DNA from: Promicromonospora sp. MEB111
GTDB taxonomy: Bacteria > Actinomycetota > Actinomycetes > Actinomycetales > Cellulomonadaceae
Reading direction: 5' to 3'
Assembly (NCBI RefSeq): GCF_030209445.1
Contig: NZ_JARVSD010000014.1
Span: 372,001-436,000, forward strand
DNA length: 64,000 nt
Below are positions 26,166 through 33,586 of the stretch, piece after piece (position 1 is the first letter of the stretch; the number at the start of each line of letters is the position of its first letter). The notes beneath the pieces are model-generated. The model did no database searches and was not told where the DNA came from. It worked only from the letters and a program-made list of their open reading frames with translations. The position numbers and the translations under genes are program-made.

Positions 26166-26675
26166 TCAGCGCAGGTCACAGTGGTCGACGAGGCCCGTGG
26201 TGGCGAGCTCCGTCGTGGCGATCGTCACCACGTGGCGTGTGGTGCGTGTCTCCTCCGGGCCCACCTCGACGTCGACCGCGCCGACCTCGGCGAAGTTCCG
26301 GGCGAGGGCGGTCACGGTGCACACGGCCTCGGTCCCGGGCGGCATGCTGACGTCGAACGTCACCTCGACCTCCTCGGCGCTCGCCACGGAGAACCCGACG
26401 TCGACGAAGCTGACGGGGTCGCGCTGGGTGTCGACGATCGTGAACCACGCGGCGATCGCGACGCCGGCGGCCAGCGCCAGGACCACGGCGATCCGCGCGC
26501 CGACCGACAGCCTGGGCCGCGGGCGGACGCCGTCGGCCTCGTCCCACGGGTCGTCCTGGCCGGTCCGCGCGGCGGGCCGCCGGGTGCCGGTCCTCCCGCG
26601 GCCGTAGCGCGCGGCGAGGTCCGGCGCCGGCTCGTTCGAGTCGCCGGTGGGGACGGCTGGGTCTTGGTCGCTCAT
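26166..26675 (-). CDS. DUF4307 domain membrane protein (Rv1081c-like)
   Basis: This 169-residue protein has one transmembrane helix near residues 62-78 (IAVVLALAAGVAIAAWF) after a long charged cytoplasmic N-terminus, and an extracellular immunoglobulin-like beta domain (SFVDVGFSVASAEEVEVTFDV), as in DUF4307. The function is unknown. Actinobacteria keep it between greA and mca. The ATG at 26675 is preceded by CTGTG and poor ribosome pairing. A palindrome lies between it and mca. Confidence 0.86.
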   Translation of the reverse strand: MSDQDPAVPTGDSNEPAPDLAARYGRGRTGTRRPAARTGQDDPWDEADGVRPRPRLSVGARIAVVLALAAGVAIAAWFTIVDTQRDPVSFVDVGFSVASAEEVEVTFDVSMPPGTEAVCTVTALARNFAEVGAVDVEVGPEETRTTRHVVTIATTELATTGLVDHCDLR

Positions 26676-26725
26676 CACAGCTCGCTCGGATCGGGGGTGT
26701 CGGTGGTTCGTAGCAAGATTGTCCG

Positions 26726-26742
26726 TGGACCATCATGGTCCA
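26726..26742. promoter_or_regulatory. Palindromic candidate operator, DUF4307/mca gap
   Basis: TGGACCATCATGGTCCA is a perfect palindrome with eight-base arms and a one-base centre. It lies 50 bases before the DUF4307 start and 72 bases before mca, in the middle of the divergent promoter region, and so could control either or both. Confidence 0.55.
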
Positions 26743-26814
26743 TGAGAGTGATTGTCTCTCCGGACGCTCAGACTCTCAGACTCAGTCCCAGTCCCTGCCC
26801 CACAGGAGGACCCA

Positions 26815-27735
26815 GTGTCCGTACCCGAGCGCGAGCCGCTCCGTCTGATGGCGGTGCACGCGCACCCTGACGACGAGTCGAGCAAGGGGGCCGCGACGAC
26901 GGCCCGCTATGCCGCAGAGGGGGTGGAGGTCCTCGTCGTGACGTGCACCGGGGGCGAACGGGGCGACGTCCTGAACCCGTCGTTCGAGGTGCCCGAGGGG
27001 CACGAGTTCGAGTCGATCGAGGGTCGCCGGGCCGTGCGTCGCCTGGAGATGGCCCAGGCCGCCGAGGCGCTGGGCGTGCGTCAGCAGTGGCTGGGCTTCG
27101 TGGACTCCGGCCTGCCGGAGGGCGACCCGCTGCCCCCGCTGCCCGAGGGCTGCTTCGGGCTGGTCCCGCTCGAGGAGGCGGCGGAGCCGCTGGTGCGGGC
27201 GGTGCGCGAGTTCCGGCCGCACGTCATCACCACCTACGACCCGTCCGGCGGATACCCCCACCCGGACCACATCAAGTGCCACGACGTGTCGTTCGAGGCG
27301 TTCGCCGCGGCCGGCGACCCGGACCGCTACCCCGGGACGGGCGAGCCGTGGGAGCCGCTCAAGCTCTACTACAACCACGGGTTCTCGATGAAGCGCATCC
27401 GCGCGGTGCACGAGGCCATGGAGGGCGCCGGGCTGGAGTCGCCGTTCGGCGACTGGGTCGAGTCGCGCGACGCGCGCGAGATCCCCGAGCGCACCGTGAC
27501 CACGCTGGTGCCGGTGGCCGACTTCTTCCCGAACCGGGACGCCGCCCTGACGGCGCACGCCTCGCAGATCGACCCCACCGGGTTCTTCTTCGCGGTGCCG
27601 CGCGACCTCGAGGTCGACGTCTGGCCCTGGGACGAGTACGAGCTCGCCGAGTCGCGCGTGCCGCTGCCGGAGCGCGCTCCCGGCGAGTACGAGGAAGACC
27701 TGTTCGAGGGCGTCCGGTCGGAGGTCCACGCATGA
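26815..27735 (+). CDS. mca: Mycothiol S-conjugate amidase
   Basis: This 306-residue zinc amidase cleaves mycothiol adducts of toxins to a mercapturic acid plus glucosaminyl-inositol. AHPDDES at residues 16-22 and the later PHPDHIKCHD motif bind zinc; these and the TGGERGDVLNP block mark the LmbE/MshB/Mca family. The C-terminal SQIDPTGFFFAVPRDLEVDVWPWDEYELAES matches Mca rather than MshB. AGGAGGA lies four bases before the GTG at 26815. It overlaps the next gene by four bases (ATGA). The role is cytoplasmic detoxification. Confidence 0.94.
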   Translation: MSVPEREPLRLMAVHAHPDDESSKGAATTARYAAEGVEVLVVTCTGGERGDVLNPSFEVPEGHEFESIEGRRAVRRLEMAQAAEALGVRQQWLGFVDSGLPEGDPLPPLPEGCFGLVPLEEAAEPLVRAVREFRPHVITTYDPSGGYPHPDHIKCHDVSFEAFAAAGDPDRYPGTGEPWEPLKLYYNHGFSMKRIRAVHEAMEGAGLESPFGDWVESRDAREIPERTVTTLVPVADFFPNRDAALTAHASQIDPTGFFFAVPRDLEVDVWPWDEYELAESRVPLPERAPGEYEEDLFEGVRSEVHA

Positions 27736-28127
27736 GCCCGCTGTTCGCCGGCGCGCTCGCGCTCGCTGCCGACCCGTCGCCCAACCCCACCGAGGGCCAG
27801 CTCCGCCCGGGGCTGCAGACGTGGCAGGTCTCGCCGGGTCTGGTCGGCTTCCTCGTGACGTTCGCGCTGGCCGTCGCGTGCGTGCTGCTGTTCCTGAACA
27901 TGAGCAAGCACCTGCGCCGGGCCGGGCACAACGCCCGCCAGCAGGGGCTGCCGGTCCCCGAGCCGGAGGTCATCAGCTTCAGCCGTCCGGGCGAGGACGG
28001 CACGGCGGGCGAGGGCGACGGCCCCGACGCCGGGACCGACGGAGCCTCGACGCCGGACGGTGACGGCGCACCCGGCGCCGACGGCGCCGGGAGCGGCAGC
28101 ACCAAGGGCAGCGGCTCCGTTGGCTGA
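27732..28127 (+). CDS. Small membrane protein, Rv1083-like
   Basis: This 131-residue protein is coupled to mca (ATGA overlap). It has one clear transmembrane helix near residues 37-56 (GLVGFLVTFALAVACVLLFL), then SKHLRRAGHNARQQGLPVPEPE, a segment conserved in actinobacterial relatives such as Rv1083. The C-terminal 50 residues are low-complexity Gly, Asp and Ala. The function is unknown; its fixed position after mca suggests a link with that gene or with the envelope. Confidence 0.83.
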   Translation: MSPLFAGALALAADPSPNPTEGQLRPGLQTWQVSPGLVGFLVTFALAVACVLLFLNMSKHLRRAGHNARQQGLPVPEPEVISFSRPGEDGTAGEGDGPDAGTDGASTPDGDGAPGADGAGSGSTKGSGSVG

Positions 28128-28938
28128 CCAGGCCGGCGCCGTGCGCGTGACCGTCGGTCAGGTCGCGGTCTCCGACGACCACGCGGCCAACCGCCAGACG
28201 GTGCTAGACGCGTTCCAGGTTGCCGACCGGGTCGGGTCCGACCTGCTGGTGCTCCCGGAGTACGCGTCCGCCTACGACCCGCGCGGGGTCGGGCCGGAGC
28301 ACGCCGAGCCGCTCGACGGCCCGTTCGTCACGCTGCTGCGGGACCGGGCGCGCAAGCACGGGATCGCCGCGATCGCCGGCGTCACGCTGCCGGGCTCGGA
28401 CGGGGTTCGTGCGGCGAACGCCCTGGTCGTGGTCGACGGCTCGGGCGAGCTCGCCGGGGTCTACCGCAAGGTGCACCTGTACGACGCGTTCGGGTACCAG
28501 GAGTCGGAGCTGCTCGAACCGGGCCCCGCGGACGCGGACCCGGTCACGCTGCGCCTGGGCGGGCTCACCTTCGGCGCGCTGACCTGCTACGACCTGCGGT
28601 TCCCCGAGTCGGCGCGCCGCGTGGTCGACGCCGGGGCGGACGTGCTGGTCTACCCGGCGGCCTGGGTCGCCGGCCCGCTCAAGGCCGACCACTGGCGCAC
28701 CCTGCTCCGGGCCCGGGCCATCGAGAACACCGCCGTGGTCATCGGCGTCGGCATGACGGGCAAGGGCGTCACGGGCCGCACGCTGCTTGCGGGGCCGGAC
28801 GGCGTGGTGGGGCTGGAGATGGGCGAGGAGCAGGCCTACCGCACGGTCGACCTGGACCCCGCACCGCTCGCCGAGGTGCGCAAGGCCAACCCGTCGCTGG
28901 CGAACCGCCGGTACACGGTCGTCCCCACCGGCGCCTGA
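28120..28938 (+). CDS. Carbon-nitrogen hydrolase (nitrilase superfamily)
   Basis: This 272-residue cytoplasmic amidase-like enzyme carries the Glu-Lys-Cys triad in LVLPEYAS, YRKVHLYDAFGYQE and LTCYDLRFPE, the last being the nucleophile elbow. Family members hydrolyse amides such as deaminated glutathione or omega-amides. The start is unsure: TTG 28120 overlaps the previous stop, while GTG 28141 would begin VRVTVGQ, closer to homologues. Neither has a strong ribosome site. It sits inside the otherwise conserved mca-hemolysin III block. Confidence 0.88.
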   Translation: MADQAGAVRVTVGQVAVSDDHAANRQTVLDAFQVADRVGSDLLVLPEYASAYDPRGVGPEHAEPLDGPFVTLLRDRARKHGIAAIAGVTLPGSDGVRAANALVVVDGSGELAGVYRKVHLYDAFGYQESELLEPGPADADPVTLRLGGLTFGALTCYDLRFPESARRVVDAGADVLVYPAAWVAGPLKADHWRTLLRARAIENTAVVIGVGMTGKGVTGRTLLAGPDGVVGLEMGEEQAYRTVDLDPAPLAEVRKANPSLANRRYTVVPTGA

Positions 28939-29023
28939 GCGCCTTCGGACAGCGCCGAATGTCGTGGGCAGGCGCCGGCCGCGCGAGCACCATGGCTCCA
29001 TCCGTCGTCGGAGGGAGAGTGCC

Positions 29024-30154
29024 ATGGTGGTCGTCCGGAGGTTCCCGTCGAGCGTTCGCGCACTCGCGTCGGCGGCGCTCGCCCTGGGCGTGGCCGGTGG
29101 CGCGGTGACGCCGGCCGCCGCCGTCGAGCGGCCCGGCGGGACCGACGTCGGCGGAGCAGGCCGGCCCGTACCCGTCGTCTACGACTCCGACCTGGACTTC
29201 GACGACGCCGCGACCCTGCTGTATCTCTGCCAGGCCGACAAGCGCGGGCTGATCGACCTGCGCGCCGTCACGGTCGTGAACAACGGCGTGGGCACGCCGG
29301 GGCGCTCGCTGACGCACGCGCGCACCATCCTGGCCGACTGCGGCCTGCCCGACGTGCCGGTCGCGGACGGGTCGCCGGAGTGGGTCAACGAGCCGCCGCC
29401 GGAGGCGCGCGAGCTGTTCGAGCAGGTCCTGTCCGGCGCACTCGGCGACGCGGACGTCCCGGACGTGCCGGGGCCGACGTCGGCGGCCGATCTCATCGCG
29501 GCCACCGTCCGCGCCTCGCGGACCCCGGTGACGGTGCTGGCCACGGGGCCGCTGAGCAACGTGTCGGCGGCGCTGGACCGGATGGGCCCGCGCACGCTGC
29601 GCGACCGCCTGGGCCGCGTGGTCGTCATGGGCGGGGCGTTCGACGTGGGCGGCAACCTGTTCGGCTCGACCACCGCCGGGTTCGACAACACCCAGGAGGT
29701 GAACATGTGGATCGACCCGCCCGCGGCCGACCACGTGTTCGCGACCGTGCCCCGCGCCCGGGTGAGCATCGTCGGGCTGGACGCCACGAACCACGTGCCG
29801 ATCACGCCAGCCTTCGTGGACCGCCTGGCGGCCGGGGCCGCGACCTACGAGGCGCGGACGGTGCACGCCATCGTGACGCAGCCGGGCATGCCCGAGCTGA
29901 TCGGGCAGGGGGTCATGTTCTGGTGGGACGCGCTGGCCGCGGTCTCGCTCGTGACCGGTGAGGGCGTCGGCTACCGGGTGCGCCCGGTCGACGTCGTGCT
30001 GGAGGGGCCGTCGTCGGGCCGCACGGTGGACGTCCCGGGAGGGACGCCCCAGCACGTGGGCACGACGGCGGACGGCGAGCTCTTCGAGGAGCTGTTCCGC
30101 GAGGGCCTGAACGGCACCGCGGCCGATGATCAGATGGCGAGGTTGGCCAGGTAG
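29024..30154 (+). CDS. Secreted nucleoside hydrolase-like protein
   Basis: This 376-residue protein has a signal peptide (MVVVRRFPSSVRALASAALALGV, cleavage near AAAVE) and an inosine-uridine nucleoside hydrolase domain. The calcium site is VVYDSDLDFDDAATL instead of the usual DTDPGIDD; ATGPLSNVSAAL and VVMGGAFDVGGN are family blocks, as are FDNTQEVNMWIDPPAA and FWWDALAA. It would release bases from nucleosides outside the cell. GAGGGAGAG precedes the ATG. Its end overlaps the convergent hemolysin III gene by 25 bases. Confidence 0.86.
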   Translation: MVVVRRFPSSVRALASAALALGVAGGAVTPAAAVERPGGTDVGGAGRPVPVVYDSDLDFDDAATLLYLCQADKRGLIDLRAVTVVNNGVGTPGRSLTHARTILADCGLPDVPVADGSPEWVNEPPPEARELFEQVLSGALGDADVPDVPGPTSAADLIAATVRASRTPVTVLATGPLSNVSAALDRMGPRTLRDRLGRVVVMGGAFDVGGNLFGSTTAGFDNTQEVNMWIDPPAADHVFATVPRARVSIVGLDATNHVPITPAFVDRLAAGAATYEARTVHAIVTQPGMPELIGQGVMFWWDALAAVSLVTGEGVGYRVRPVDVVLEGPSSGRTVDVPGGTPQHVGTTADGELFEELFREGLNGTAADDQMARLAR

Positions 30155-30912
30155 ATCGCGACCACGTGGCAGGCGAACCCGAGCACGGTGAACACGTGGA
30201 AGATCTCGTGGAACCCGAACCAGGTGGGGCTCGGGTTCGGCTTCTTGGTGGCGTAGACGATCGCTCCGGCGGTGTAGGCCACGCCGCCCGCGGCGATGAG
30301 CCACACGACCGCCGGACCGCCGGTGGCCCAGAACTGGCCCATGTAGGCCACGGCGACCCAGCCGAGCGCCAGGTAGACCGGCACGTAGACCCAGCGGGGC
30401 GCGTTCAGCCAGAAGACGCGGGCCAGCAGCCCGACCAGCGCGCCGCTCCACACGATCGCCAGCAGCACGGTGCCCTGGCCCGGCGGTAGGAGCAGCACCG
30501 CGAGCGGGGTGTATGTCCCGGCGATGATCAAGAAGATGTTGGTGTGGTCGAGCCGCCGCAGCACCGCCTCGGTCCGGGGGGACCAGTTGCCGCGGTGGTA
30601 CACGGCGGAGACGCCGAACAGCAGGCAGGCGCTCAGGCCGAAGACCGACGCGGAGATCTTGCCCGCCGCGGTCGGCGCGAGCGCGATCAGCACGATGCTG
30701 GCCGCGAGGGCCAGCGGGAAGGTGCCGGCGTGGATCCAGCCGCGCAGGCGGGGCTTGACCTTCTTCTCGACGGTCGAGGACACCGAGGTGGAGATGACCT
30801 GGACCACGTCGGTGGCCTTGTCGCGCACGTCGTCGAGCGTCTCCGAGACCTTGCTCGTGACCTCGTCCAGGCGGCTGGCCGGGCGGTCGGGCCCGTCTGC
30901 TTGGGCTACCAC
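30130..30912 (-). CDS. Hemolysin III/PAQR family membrane protein
   Basis: This 260-residue membrane protein has a soluble N-terminal region of about 55 residues and then seven predicted helices. The conserved metal-site blocks are SAVYHRGNWSP, HTNIFLIIAGTYTPLAVL and HEIFHVFTVLGFACHVVAIY, shared with PAQR receptors and bacterial TrhA, which affects membrane energy state. The hemolysin name is historical. The GTG at 30912 follows GAGGAG. It matches Rv1085c in the conserved block and starts next to a dyad operator. Confidence 0.9.
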   Translation of the reverse strand: MVAQADGPDRPASRLDEVTSKVSETLDDVRDKATDVVQVISTSVSSTVEKKVKPRLRGWIHAGTFPLALAASIVLIALAPTAAGKISASVFGLSACLLFGVSAVYHRGNWSPRTEAVLRRLDHTNIFLIIAGTYTPLAVLLLPPGQGTVLLAIVWSGALVGLLARVFWLNAPRWVYVPVYLALGWVAVAYMGQFWATGGPAVVWLIAAGGVAYTAGAIVYATKKPNPSPTWFGFHEIFHVFTVLGFACHVVAIYLANLAI

Positions 30913-30962
30913 ATGGTCTCCTCACCGTCGGGCGACCGGTGCCCTCCGGGTGCCGGGACACT

Positions 30963-30995
30963 ACCTACGGTCGCGTAACTTACTCTAGCGTAGGT
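30963..30995. promoter_or_regulatory. Concentric dyad operator upstream of hemolysin III
   Basis: Outer arms ACCTACG (30963-30969) and CGTAGGT (30989-30995) share one centre with inner arms GTAA and TTAC (30975-30983); further outer pairs also match. The symmetrical 33-bp site, 50 bases before the hemolysin III start, looks like a TetR-family operator. Confidence 0.6.
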
Positions 30996-31210
30996 TGGGG
31001 GTTCGCAGGCCGGACAACGGCCTTGTGAAGATCCTGCGCCGGGTTGGCGGGAGTCGCCCGTCCAGCGGCCTCGAAGGGCCCGGGGCGGCAGGAACATGCG
31101 TGTTCGAGGGGTACCTTTGTCCACGTCCTGCCGGGTACGAAGCCCAGCGTCAGAGCTGCCGTCCGGACCGCGCACCGCGGGTCCGACGGCCCCGATCCCC
31201 TGAGGTATCC

Positions 31211-31972
31211 GTGCGCCTGCCCAGCCCGCTGTACCGCCTCTACGAGCGACGCCTGGCGTCCGCCCTGCACGGCGCCACGCTGCCCCGGCACATCGGTGTG
31301 ATGCTCGACGGCAACCGCCGCTGGGCGCGCTCGTTCGGTGAGACGGCGGCGACGGGACACCGCCGCGGCGCAGACAAGATCACCGAGTTCCTCGGCTGGG
31401 CCGAGTCGCTGGGTATCGAGGTCGTCACGCTGTGGATGCTCTCCACCGACAACCTGAGCCGGTCGGCGGACGAGCTGAGCAACCTGCTGGACATCATCGA
31501 GGACGCCGTCTCCGACCTCGCCGAGTCCGGCCGCTGGCGCCTGCGCGTCATCGGGCGCCTCGACCTGCTCCCGGCACGGCTGGCCGCCGCCCTGCGCGCC
31601 GCCGCCGACCGCACCGCCGGGGTCAAGGGCCTCCAGGTCAACGTCGCCATCGGGTACGGCGGCCGCACCGAGATCGCCGACGCCGTCCGCTCCTACCTCA
31701 CCGAGCGCGCGAAGGACGGGGCCACGCTCGCGGACCTCGCCGAGTCGATCGACGTCGAGCACATCGCCGAGCACCTGTACACGAAGGGGCAGCCCGATCC
31801 GGAGCTGGTCATCCGCACCTCCGGGGAGCAGCGCATCGGCGGGTTCCTCATGTGGCAGAGCCAGCACACCGAGTTCTACTTCTGCGAGGCCTACTGGCCC
31901 GCGTTCCGGCGCGTCGACTTCCTGCGCGCGCTGCGCGACTTCTCCCTCCGGGAACGCCGCCTCGGACGGTGA
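31211..31972 (+). CDS. Cis-prenyltransferase (UppS/Rv1086 type)
   Basis: This 253-residue enzyme condenses isopentenyl diphosphate onto an allylic diphosphate to give Z-prenyl chains for cell-wall lipid carriers. GVMLDGNRRWAR holds the catalytic Asp33, and the IRTSGEQRIGGFLMWQSQHTEFYF block binds diphosphate. Actinobacteria have two paralogues; by position after hemolysin III this one matches the short-chain (Z-FPP) enzyme Rv1086 rather than decaprenyl synthase, an inference from gene order. The GTG at 31211 has GAGG six bases upstream. Confidence 0.9.
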   Translation: MRLPSPLYRLYERRLASALHGATLPRHIGVMLDGNRRWARSFGETAATGHRRGADKITEFLGWAESLGIEVVTLWMLSTDNLSRSADELSNLLDIIEDAVSDLAESGRWRLRVIGRLDLLPARLAAALRAAADRTAGVKGLQVNVAIGYGGRTEIADAVRSYLTERAKDGATLADLAESIDVEHIAEHLYTKGQPDPELVIRTSGEQRIGGFLMWQSQHTEFYFCEAYWPAFRRVDFLRALRDFSLRERRLGR

Positions 31973-32056
31973 CCGGTGTCTTCCCGGACGCGGCCCGATA
32001 CCACGTACCGGCTGGGAATTCGCATGGTGAAATTCGCCACCACGCGCCCAGGTAGG

Positions 32057-32074
32057 TGACTGAAAGTTCAGTCA
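32057..32074. promoter_or_regulatory. Palindromic operator of MarR gene
   Basis: TGACTGAAAGTTCAGTCA is a perfect palindrome with eight-base arms, 36 bases before the MarR start. MarR proteins commonly bind such sites in their own promoters, so autoregulation is likely. Confidence 0.65.
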
Positions 32075-32109
32075 GGTAGCGTGCCGAAGATGACAAGGTG
32101 GGCGCACTG

Positions 32110-32577
32110 ATGACCGAGCGACGGGTGCCCTCGGCGCGGGAGGCCGCCGAGGCGTGGGAGTCGTTGTTTCGCGCTCAGGTGACGGTGATGCGCCGGCTCC
32201 TGGCGGACGACATCTGGGGCGACCTGAGCATGCGTGAGTACGACGTGCTGTTCACGCTCGCGCTCGCGCCCGACGAGACGCTCCGGCTGCGGGAGCTCAA
32301 CGAGAACATCCTGATGGCGCAGTCCTCGCTGTCGCGCATGGTGGAGCGGCTCGAGAAGCGCGGCCTGGTGCGCCGCCACCCCTCGCCCGACGACGGCCGC
32401 GGCGTGCTGGTGAGCCTCACGCCGGAGGGTTCGGAGACCCAGAAGGAGCTCGGGCGCCGGCACGTGCGCTCCATCGCCCACTACGTGGGGCCCGCCCTGG
32501 ACGCGGAGGACCTGGACCACCTGCGCCAGCTCGCCGACGCGCTGCGCGGGGCGCAGGCGGACATCGACGACTTCTGA
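32110..32577 (+). CDS. MarR-family transcriptional regulator
   Basis: This 155-residue regulator has the winged helix typical of MarR: LSMREYDVLFTLALAPDETLRLRELNENILMAQSSLSRMVERLEKRGLVRRHPSPDDGRGVLVSLT, including the wing DDGRG. The rest is dimerisation helices. The ATG at 32110 has AAGGTG nine bases upstream; GTG 32098 is an alternative. No partner transporter lies beside it: a convergent LysR gene follows. A perfect palindrome just upstream suggests self-repression. Confidence 0.92.
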   Translation: MTERRVPSAREAAEAWESLFRAQVTVMRRLLADDIWGDLSMREYDVLFTLALAPDETLRLRELNENILMAQSSLSRMVERLEKRGLVRRHPSPDDGRGVLVSLTPEGSETQKELGRRHVRSIAHYVGPALDAEDLDHLRQLADALRGAQADIDDF

Positions 32578-32600
32578 CGGGTCCGGGACCGGACCGCTGA

Positions 32601-33500
32601 TCAGGCGCTTCGCGCCTGGCCGCGGAGCGCCTCCACGACGATGCGCACCGCGGCGCGGTCCAGCGTGGTGCGCCGCGCCACCAGGTGGATGTCGCGCCGG
32701 GGCGGGTCGACGAGGTCGAGCGTGCGCACGGCGTAGCGGTCGTGCACCGCGAGCAGCGGCAGCAGGGTGATCGACAGCCCCGCCTCGACGTGGCTCAGCA
32801 GCGTGCCGTGGCTCTCGAACCGGGCGACGGCCCGCGGCGTGAAGCCCGCGCGCCGGCACAGGCGTTCGGCGAGGTCGGCCAGGTGCGCCCCGGGGTGCTC
32901 GAACGCCCACGGCTCGTCCGCCAGGGTGGTCAGGTCCACGCGTCCCGAGCGCTCGCCGGTCACGGTGTCGCGCGCCGTCACGAGCACCACGCGGTCGCCC
33001 GTCAGCGGCAGGCGCGCGAGGTCGGCGTCGGGCGGGACGGGCGCGTCCGGAAAGTCCGCGCAGACGGCGACGTCCACCTCGCCGCGCTGCAGCGCACCCC
33101 GGCTGACCTGGGGTTCCGCCTCGGTGAGCTGGACGGAGATGCGGGGGTACTCCTTGGCGAGGGCCGCGACGGCGGGCACGACGATGCCGTGGAACGCGCT
33201 GGTGAACGCCGACAGCCGCACCACCCCGGTGGGCTCCGAGTGCAGGTCCGCGATGTCGGCCTCGGCGGCCGCGATGCGGTCGAGGATCTGCGCGGCGTGG
33301 CCCGCGAGCGTGACGCCGGCGGGCGTGAGCCGGATGCGCCGTCCGACGCGCTCGAAGAGCTGGGTCTTGGCCTCGGTCTCCAGCGTGGAGAGCTGCTGGG
33401 AGACGCTGGAGGGGCTCAGGTGCGTCGCGTCGGCGACGGCGCGCACCGTCCCGAGCAGGTGCAGCTGGTGCAGGAGGCGCAGGCGCCACGGGTTGAGCAT
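32601..33500 (-). CDS. LysR-family regulator beside alanine dehydrogenase
   Basis: This 299-residue regulator starts MLNPWRLRLLHQLHLLGTVRA with the helix-turn-helix at HLSPSSVSQQLSTLETEA and a LysR effector domain afterwards. AAGGATG lies seven bases before the ATG at 33500. It is divergent from alanine dehydrogenase, whose start is only 87 bases away, so it may control ald. The classical ald regulator AldR is an Lrp-type protein, so this would be a different arrangement. Its ligand is not predictable. Confidence 0.88.
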   Translation of the reverse strand: MLNPWRLRLLHQLHLLGTVRAVADATHLSPSSVSQQLSTLETEAKTQLFERVGRRIRLTPAGVTLAGHAAQILDRIAAAEADIADLHSEPTGVVRLSAFTSAFHGIVVPAVAALAKEYPRISVQLTEAEPQVSRGALQRGEVDVAVCADFPDAPVPPDADLARLPLTGDRVVLVTARDTVTGERSGRVDLTTLADEPWAFEHPGAHLADLAERLCRRAGFTPRAVARFESHGTLLSHVEAGLSITLLPLLAVHDRYAVRTLDLVDPPRRDIHLVARRTTLDRAAVRIVVEALRGQARSA

Positions 33501-33586
33501 GGGCACATCCTTGTGCAGGTTCGCCGAACATTCTATTCGGGAACGTGGTCTGGACCCGCACACCGCGAGGTGCTTACCGTCAGCCT

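Noticed and set aside
30130-30912. Hemolysin or toxin role for the hemolysin III gene
   Set aside because: The PAQR/TrhA family is widespread in harmless bacteria and the name is historical; nothing here suggests a secreted toxin.
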